From Peptostreptococcaceae bacterium (GTDB lineage: Bacteria > Bacillota_A > Clostridia > Peptostreptococcales > Acidaminobacteraceae), in NCBI GenBank assembly GCA_013619035.1, contig JABXKX010000465.1:1-14806 (forward strand): 14,806 nt of DNA, in the 5' to 3' direction. The notes under the pieces were generated by a model. That model saw only the letters and a list, made by a program, of their open reading frames with translations. It did not search any database and was not told the DNA's origin. Of the stretch, positions 14,720 to 14,806 are shown piece by piece. The position numbers were made by a program, and so were the translations under genes. Numbering within the stretch: position 1 is the stretch's first letter; every line of letters starts with the position of its first letter.

Positions 14720-14806
14720 GTTTTTGCCTATAAATACCATATAACTTTTAACATAAACGATTTTTAACAGACACTTTTTTTGAATTAAAGTTCAAGAACG
14801 ATCTAC

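Noticed and set aside
14727..14743. Possible -24/-12 promoter before the chemoreceptor gene
   Set aside because: GG and GC are 9 rather than 10 bases apart and the flanking bases do not fit; the extended -10 element is a better explanation.
1..14806. CRISPR array, tRNA, rRNA, insertion sequence or prophage genes
   Set aside because: I saw no spaced direct-repeat array, cloverleaf, transposase motif or phage gene on either strand.

Overview
The window is AT-rich DNA from a low-GC Gram-positive bacterium (Bacillota, most likely a motile, anaerobic, peptide-using clostridial-type lineage; the exact lineage cannot be fixed from this window). The evidence is: strong AGGAGG-type ribosome binding sites, use of the standard genetic code (TGA ends iadA), short intergenic gaps, Rho-independent terminators with long T-runs, a lipoprotein-type binding protein, a sigma-54 activator and a soluble chemoreceptor.

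Layout, left to right. (1) 1-271: no gene, only an imperfect inverted repeat. (2) 272-1570 (-): an AlbA_2/RecG-like ATP-binding putative regulator, with a sigma-A promoter overlaid by three CTAAC repeats phased at exactly 10 bp. (3) 1690-8479 (-): a six-gene peptide operon in the order oppA-oppB-oppC-oppD-oppF-M20 amidohydrolase, with overlaps or gaps of about 10 bp except for a hairpin-bearing 57-bp gap after oppA; it ends in a terminator whose 5' arm includes the last codons of the M20 gene. (4) 8637-10646 (-): a sigma-54 enhancer-binding activator (novel-looking N-terminus, PAS, AAA+ with intact GAFTGA, winged-helix C-terminus) with its own perfect 15-bp-stem terminator. (5) 10749-12946 (+): iadA (isoaspartyl dipeptidase) and an M42 aminopeptidase, overlapping by ATGA, then a terminator. 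(6) 13222-14676 (-): a cytosolic methyl-accepting chemotaxis protein with a C-terminal zinc-binding CZB domain, its own extended -10 promoter and terminator.

How it works together. The most interesting result is that both peptide operons, on either side of the activator gene, start with sequences matching the sigma-54 -24/-12 consensus with the exact GG-N10-GC spacing (8525-8542 on the minus strand, 10708-10726 on the plus strand). This makes the block 1690-12946 look like a self-contained sigma-54 regulon: one activator switching on a peptide importer and three cytosolic metallopeptidases. One of these is specific for beta-aspartyl (isoaspartyl) peptides and another is related to the PM20D2/AbgB group that cuts unusual amide-linked dipeptides. 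My inference is that the system scavenges non-standard dipeptides, for example isoaspartyl peptides from aged protein or beta-Asp-Arg from cyanophycin. The inducer and the substrate are not shown by the sequence.
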